37,807 nt of DNA from Acinetobacter lactucae (GTDB taxonomy: Bacteria > Pseudomonadota > Gammaproteobacteria > Pseudomonadales > Moraxellaceae), in NCBI RefSeq assembly GCF_013344765.1, contig NZ_JABVBF010000011.1, positions 1 to 37,807 on the forward strand, read 5' to 3'. The notes under the pieces are model-generated. The model ran no database searches and had not been told where the DNA came from. It saw only the letters and a list, made by a program, of their open reading frames with translations. Made by a program: the position numbers and the translations under genes. Below, one piece after another: positions 33,813-37,807 of this stretch. Numbering within the stretch: the first letter of the stretch is position 1; every line of letters starts with the position of its first letter.

Positions 33813-34280
33813 ATGTCTGTATGGCTTGCCATGCTTATTGGTGCTGGTATTGGGATTATTCTCACGACTCTTATTTTATCAAATACTCGTAATGGTCGAA
33901 TTCGGGCTGAATATGAGCAATATATTGCTGAACTTGAACTAGAGCATCAACAAGCCCTTACTCAAGCGCAAAAGAGAAGTGTAAATACAAGCCGTGCAGT
34001 GTTGAAAGGAAAGATGGCAGAACAATTTGCTCCTGTTTTGCCTGAATTTCAGTATTTACCAAGTGATGCAAAATTCATGGGTGATCCGGTGGACTATATT
34101 ATTTTTGATGGATATACCGATTTTCGGGATGGCGATGGTACGGCAGAGGACATCAATATTATTCTACTTGATGTAAAAAGCGGTGGGGCTAGACTGACTA
34201 AAGGCCAACAGGCAATTGCCCAAGCTGTACAACAAGGTAATGTTCGATTTGAGACTTTGAGAATAGATTTTGAAGATTAA
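33813..34280 (+). CDS. Membrane-anchored PD-(D/E)XK (Holliday-junction-resolvase-related) protein
   Basis: A 155-residue protein with one N-terminal membrane helix (residues 3-23, VWLAMLIGAGIGIILTTLIL), a charged coiled-coil-like segment (about 27-58), and a small C-terminal domain with the restriction-nuclease fold pattern: E70 in a helix, DPVDYIIFDG with D94, then IILLDVKSGGARLTKGQ with D120 and K122. This resembles the family described as endonucleases related to archaeal Holliday junction resolvase. AAGGAAAA precedes the ATG. Whether it cuts DNA is not known; being tethered to the membrane is odd for a resolvase. Confidence 0.75.
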   Translation: MSVWLAMLIGAGIGIILTTLILSNTRNGRIRAEYEQYIAELELEHQQALTQAQKRSVNTSRAVLKGKMAEQFAPVLPEFQYLPSDAKFMGDPVDYIIFDGYTDFRDGDGTAEDINIILLDVKSGGARLTKGQQAIAQAVQQGNVRFETLRIDFED

Positions 34281-34419
34281 CGAGCTGTTTAATTCAGCAC
34301 AAAAATAGACGAAATTGATCTGTATTGTTACTAAATTCCGATATTTTTTTCATCGCTTAAAGCTACTATTAATTGAAGATCTATTGACTTTGATTGAGCA
34401 ATATTTGAGGTGTAACACG

Positions 34420-34983
34420 ATGAAAAAACAAAGTTTGATGATGGGCTTACTCGCCGTGATTGGCATGAGTTCAACATTTGCATCGACCTCAAGTGAATAT
34501 AATATTGCCAATGGTTTGAGCCCGATAGAAAAAGATCAATCTATTTCTGTATTACAGCCTTTTCAAGGAAATTTCAGAATCCTGGGTTCAAAAGTTTATC
34601 AAAATGATGAACAAGCTAAATTTTCTCCTATCGACTATGCAGTAAGTTGGGGATTGTTTGCCCAGCCTGAAATCGCACGTCATATTTCAGTGAAACAATA
34701 TGACCGTTATTTAAACTGGAAAATTCCTAAATTACCTGTTCCAGCAGAGCAAGCAATGCAAATGGTGTCTAACATGCACATCATTCCTGCAAATCCTGAG
34801 ATTGCTCAGCAGATTAAACAAGTTAAACGTGGTGATTTAGTTTATCTAAAAGGTGACCTTGTCGAGATTAAAGACAAAAATTTAGTCTGGAAATCGTCGC
34901 TTACACCAACTGATACAGGTGATGGTGCTTGTGAGCTATTTCGTGTGCAATCTATTCATTGGGTTGAAAAGCAAAATATATAA
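34420..34983 (+). CDS. Exported protein of unknown function
   Basis: A 187-residue protein with a signal peptide (MKKQSLMMGLLAVIGMSSTFA). The mature part has no repeats or membrane segments; visible blocks are FRILGSKVYQND, FSPIDYAVSWGLF, DRYLNWKIPKLPVP, SNMHIIPANPEI and KRGDLVYLKGDLVEI, ending with a Cys in ACELFRVQSIHW. I do not recognise a named family. The ATG at 34420 follows TTGAGGTG and gives the signal peptide; the frame open from 34315 would put 35 residues in front of it. A terminator follows at once. It is in line with the nuclease-like gene but 139 bp away. Confidence 0.75.
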   Translation: MKKQSLMMGLLAVIGMSSTFASTSSEYNIANGLSPIEKDQSISVLQPFQGNFRILGSKVYQNDEQAKFSPIDYAVSWGLFAQPEIARHISVKQYDRYLNWKIPKLPVPAEQAMQMVSNMHIIPANPEIAQQIKQVKRGDLVYLKGDLVEIKDKNLVWKSSLTPTDTGDGACELFRVQSIHWVEKQNI

Positions 34984-34985
34984 TT

Positions 34986-35017
34986 TAAAAAGCCTTCATA
35001 AATATGAAGGCTTTTTT
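34986..35017. terminator. Terminator between the exported-protein gene and the lipoprotein gene
   Basis: AAAAAGCCTTCATA (34987-35000) and TATGAAGGCTTTTT (35003-35016) form a long hairpin ending in T's. It lies between convergent genes and has A/T flanks, so it can serve both. Confidence 0.88.
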
Positions 35018-35033
35018 ATAAGCACTATATTGC

Positions 35034-35567
35034 TTATTTCTGTTGCGATGCTTTCCAATATTTTAATTGATTTTGCGCTTGTAAATAGTCGGCAAGATCA
35101 TTGATCTGTTCATCTTTATTGGCTTGCTTATCACTCAAGTGTTTTTCTTGGTTTTCCCAATATTGATAAAGTAAACCCTGAATGTACCGGCCTTGCTCAG
35201 TTTTTAAATCTAAATCTTTTAACATGGTCAGAGCAGAGCGCACATTATCAAGAGTACGCTGTTGCTCAAATTCTGTAGTCAGGGTTCCAGCTTCATGCAT
35301 TTTCGCTAATTCGCTTTCCATCTCGTCACTCATTTCTGTAAAGCGACGGTCATAATCTTCTAATAACGCAATATCGTGTGCATCATCAGTAGTGGCTGGG
35401 AATGTCTTAACAGGTCTTTCATTCAGTTTTTCTAACACCTGATCGGTAGACGAGGTGGCAGAAGGTTGCTCCATCTTAGCAGGCTCATCCGCTTTTTTAC
35501 AGGCAGTAAGAAATAGGCTAGAGCAAAGCAAAGACATTAATATGATTTGAGGTGTTTTCTTCTTCAT
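35034..35567 (-). CDS. Small lipoprotein of unknown function, helical and charged
   Basis: A 177-residue protein with lipoprotein signal MKKKTPQIILMSLLCSSLFLTA^C. The mature part is a low-complexity linker (KKADEPAKMEQPSATSS) followed by long charged helices (about 65-170) rich in Glu, Leu and Gln, ending YLQAQNQLKYWKASQQK. No enzymatic motif is seen. The only ATG in frame with this signal is at 35567; a TTG nine bases upstream has a slightly better-placed AGG, so the start is uncertain by three codons. It follows the methyltransferase gene by 26 bp in the same direction and may be its operon partner. Confidence 0.75.
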   Translation of the reverse strand: MKKKTPQIILMSLLCSSLFLTACKKADEPAKMEQPSATSSTDQVLEKLNERPVKTFPATTDDAHDIALLEDYDRRFTEMSDEMESELAKMHEAGTLTTEFEQQRTLDNVRSALTMLKDLDLKTEQGRYIQGLLYQYWENQEKHLSDKQANKDEQINDLADYLQAQNQLKYWKASQQK

Positions 35568-35593
35568 AACTTTCAACCAAACCTATTCACTAA

Positions 35594-36382
35594 TTATTTA
35601 ACGGGTAACGTACTTTTCTGAAAGTGATATGCATATGTGACATATGGAAAATCAATCTGATCTTGAGGACCCAATCCCGTAAAATCATAAACAATTTTTT
35701 CGAACTGTGCTTTGAGCTGTAGCTGATCTTTCTCAGTCATTGCGGCAATAAAACTCGTAGAGAGTAAACGTTTACTCACGACTTGTTCGACAGAACCGTG
35801 TTGTGACTGTGTGAATGTTTGTAGGCTATCAAATACGAATAAATCTTGTTGTTCAAATACGCGTTTCCACTTTTCACTATGATAACGAGGTGTGTCACCT
35901 TCAAGTGGGAGTAGGAAGTCAGCTAAAGCCTTGACCCAATCTGTACGTTCGTCTCGTTGATTCCAAACGAGCCCTAAATGTCCTTCTGGTTTTAATACTC
36001 TATGCATTTCTGTTAGGGTATCGAGGTTGTCAAACCAGTGAAAAGATTGTGCACAAATAATGGCATCAATTTTACGGTCTGCTACAGGAATTGAATGGCT
36101 AAAAGCCTGTAATGTTTTGATATCAGGATAAACTTGTTGAAGCTGCTGTAACATCTCGCCAATTGGCTCAACTGCAATAACATCTGCATGTGTTTGTTTT
36201 AAGTAGGGTAAGAATTTGCCAGTACCCGATCCAAGATCAATAACAGTAGATTTTTCCTGTATTTGTAGGTAATTTTGCAGCCAACTTACTATTTCTGCGG
36301 GATAATTGGGTCTAACTTGCTGATATAGTTCAGCAGCTGAACTGAAGCCTTTTTGAGCGGCAGGATGTAAGGATTGTGTCAT
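35594..36382 (-). CDS. Class I SAM-dependent methyltransferase
   Basis: A 262-residue methyltransferase of the type-11 class. Motif I VIDLGSGTGKFLPYL binds SAM, then VIAVEPIGEML (motif II acid), AFSHSIPVADRKIDAIICAQSFHWF (motif III/IV) and MHRVLKPEGHLGLVWNQRD (post motif). FHWF near the middle is typical of the group related to small-molecule and quinone-like methyltransferases. The substrate is not evident. It is immediately upstream (26 bp) of the small lipoprotein gene and divergent from the alpha/beta-hydrolase-like gene. Confidence 0.85.
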   Translation of the reverse strand: MTQSLHPAAQKGFSSAAELYQQVRPNYPAEIVSWLQNYLQIQEKSTVIDLGSGTGKFLPYLKQTHADVIAVEPIGEMLQQLQQVYPDIKTLQAFSHSIPVADRKIDAIICAQSFHWFDNLDTLTEMHRVLKPEGHLGLVWNQRDERTDWVKALADFLLPLEGDTPRYHSEKWKRVFEQQDLFVFDSLQTFTQSQHGSVEQVVSKRLLSTSFIAAMTEKDQLQLKAQFEKIVYDFTGLGPQDQIDFPYVTYAYHFQKSTLPVK

Positions 36383-36509
36383 ATTTTGCGCTTTTTAATC
36401 TGACTGGCATCTATAAAATAAGATACTCCGCAATCATAAATTGGCAAAACACCTATTTTGTTTCATTTTTGACGTTGTATGTGGGAGTAAATTTTCTTTC
36501 GGTGTGAGC

Positions 36510-37787
36510 ATGGATAAGCAAATTATTTTTGAAGACGAACACATTAGAGCCATTTTTTTACCAGGCAATTCTAATACATTGGTTCTCTCTTTTGGCGATT
36601 TGATTACCCGAGCGAGTGGCTTATCTATCAATGCTGAAAAGTCCCTAATTAAATACCAATATAATGTTATTGGGGTAATGCCAAAACAAAAATCATGGTT
36701 TCCTCAAGCGAGCATGATTGCGCTGGCAAAAGCGATTTCGCCTATTTTAGAAGGCTTTAAAAATATTGTGGGTTATGGCGGTTCAATGGGTGGCTATGCG
36801 GCAATTAAATATTCTAATTTATTGAATATGAATCGTGTGATTGCATTTGTGCCTCAATATTCAATTGATCCTGAGCAGGTTGAAGATCGACGCTATGCTG
36901 AGTTTTTTGATGCAATAGCAAATAAAGACATGCAGATTCAGTCTCAAGATATCGATTCAGCACGTGAATACGTCATTGTTTATGACCCTTATTTTTCAAC
37001 TGACCGTGAACATTATCTAAAAATAAAAGAGCTGCTACCAAACTTACATACAATTCATTTGCCATTTACTGGTCATGAAGCGTTGTCTGTATTGGCAAGT
37101 TCAAGTTTATTACATGATTTTATTGAACATGACTTTGATGAAATCTATTTTTATCAGCAGGTTCGTAAGGTCAAAAAGCAAAGTAAATTTTATTTCCGCA
37201 ATGTACTTGCGCATGTTCTTACCCATCATGACGAAATGTTATTAAAAATATTGCGTCAAAATGATTTTCAGCTCGATGAACGTTATTTTGATAACCCACT
37301 TAAACAAGCTATTACACGTAGCCTGATAAAGACTAAGCAAGCAACTGAGCTAGACTTTCAAAAGTTGGGTATTAAAGTACAGCGAATTCAAGAAGCTGCA
37401 AATTATAACGAAGGCTTGCAGACCAGCTTTGGTTCAATTTTGGTATTCAACCTCATCAATTCAAAGTTTGAAAGCTATACGCTAGATACTCTGCTGGTAA
37501 GTAAATCTTATTTGGTTCCAATTGTGGCTGAACACACTGGTGTGGTGCATATTAAATTAAATAATGAAATTTATTTGTTAGCGATGAATGATCGTAAGAT
37601 CATTAAATTGTTCAAGAATGAAGAGCCTTTAACGTCGGATATGAACCCGTTTGTAGTCAAAAAATATTCTGACTCTTTTGCGATTAGCTACAAGCAACTA
37701 AATTTATCTTGTGATGAACAAGGGCTGTGTGAATTTACAGAAGGTTCGATTCAATCTACAGAACAGTTGACCACCATCAGCTATTAA
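36510..37787 (+). CDS. Two-part alpha/beta-hydrolase-like protein
   Basis: A 425-residue cytoplasmic-looking protein (no signal peptide). The first 210 residues resemble a small alpha/beta-hydrolase: nucleophile elbow GYGGSMGGY with Ser92, a likely acid in VIVYDPYF (Asp159), and LPFTGHEAL with His189, giving a plausible triad. The remaining half (about 215-425) is helical then beta-rich and I cannot assign it. The ATG at 36510 follows GGTGTGAG; an in-frame TTG at 36441 would add 23 residues and has no good site. It ends 20 bases before the window edge and is divergent from the methyltransferase gene. Esterase or acyl-hydrolase activity is inference only. Confidence 0.65.
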   Translation: MDKQIIFEDEHIRAIFLPGNSNTLVLSFGDLITRASGLSINAEKSLIKYQYNVIGVMPKQKSWFPQASMIALAKAISPILEGFKNIVGYGGSMGGYAAIKYSNLLNMNRVIAFVPQYSIDPEQVEDRRYAEFFDAIANKDMQIQSQDIDSAREYVIVYDPYFSTDREHYLKIKELLPNLHTIHLPFTGHEALSVLASSSLLHDFIEHDFDEIYFYQQVRKVKKQSKFYFRNVLAHVLTHHDEMLLKILRQNDFQLDERYFDNPLKQAITRSLIKTKQATELDFQKLGIKVQRIQEAANYNEGLQTSFGSILVFNLINSKFESYTLDTLLVSKSYLVPIVAEHTGVVHIKLNNEIYLLAMNDRKIIKLFKNEEPLTSDMNPFVVKKYSDSFAISYKQLNLSCDEQGLCEFTEGSIQSTEQLTTISY

Positions 37788-37807
37788 AACTTGATAGTGT
37801 TTAAATA

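Noticed and set aside
36441..36509. Extended N terminus of the alpha/beta-hydrolase-like gene
   Set aside because: It needs a TTG start and overlaps the divergent promoter region; the ATG at 36510 has a better ribosome-binding site.
1..37807. tRNA genes, CRISPR arrays, insertion sequences or prophage
   Set aside because: No cloverleaf-like sequence, regularly spaced repeats, transposase or phage proteins were seen on reading both strands; a dedicated search could still find short remnants.

Overview
The window is a chromosomal segment of an Acinetobacter, most likely in or close to the A. calcoaceticus-baumannii complex. The basis is a low-GC genome, a lipB-before-lipA lipase operon, the com/pil minor-pilin cluster ending beside rpsP, and a major facilitator protein almost identical in the stretches I can recall to the A. 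baumannii chloramphenicol exporter CraA. I see no insertion sequence, prophage, integron, CRISPR array, tRNA or rRNA. It reads as stable core chromosome with a few poorly characterised accessory-like genes at the right end.

Layout. 1-4997: a minus-strand block gmk, rpoZ, spoT, ridA, with ispH divergent from gmk. An intrinsic terminator lies between rpoZ and spoT. SpoT keeps its hydrolase site but has lost the synthetase signature. 5169-13075: a tightly overlapped plus-strand operon for the type IV pilus tip and competence (fimU, pilV, pilW/comB, pilX, pilY1/comC, pilE/comE, comF). 13222-15426: rpsP, rimM, trmD, rplS, with a structured 218-nt leader before rplS. 15478-17566: lipB-lipA on the minus strand (secreted lipase and its foldase), sharing a bidirectional terminator with rplS. 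17720-19421: truB and a TSUP permease.

19634-22023: a hemerythrin-domain protein and two EamA exporters, the distal one closely like RhtA. 22024-25046: serA and a divergent FAD-linked D-2-hydroxyglutarate dehydrogenase, a biochemically meaningful pair. 25141-27074: two small paralogous lipoproteins flanking an mdaB-ygiN quinone redox operon. 27443-28672: craA with a long structured leader that includes a possible short leader ORF. 28714-32889: a YccS-type FUSC membrane protein, lipoprotein Cu/Zn superoxide dismutase SodC and an AI-2E-family permease. 33008-37787: an orphan ParA ATPase, a membrane-anchored PD-(D/E)XK nuclease-like protein, an exported protein of unknown function, a lipoprotein, a SAM methyltransferase, and a two-part alpha/beta-hydrolase-like protein.

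No single locus proves to be a new system. The best candidates for undescribed biology are the craA leader, the duplicated lipoproteins, the ParA/nuclease neighbourhood, the alpha/beta-hydrolase with an unassigned C-terminal half, and the mosaic von Willebrand region of PilY1. All homology calls are from reading the sequence and memory of families; no searches were run.
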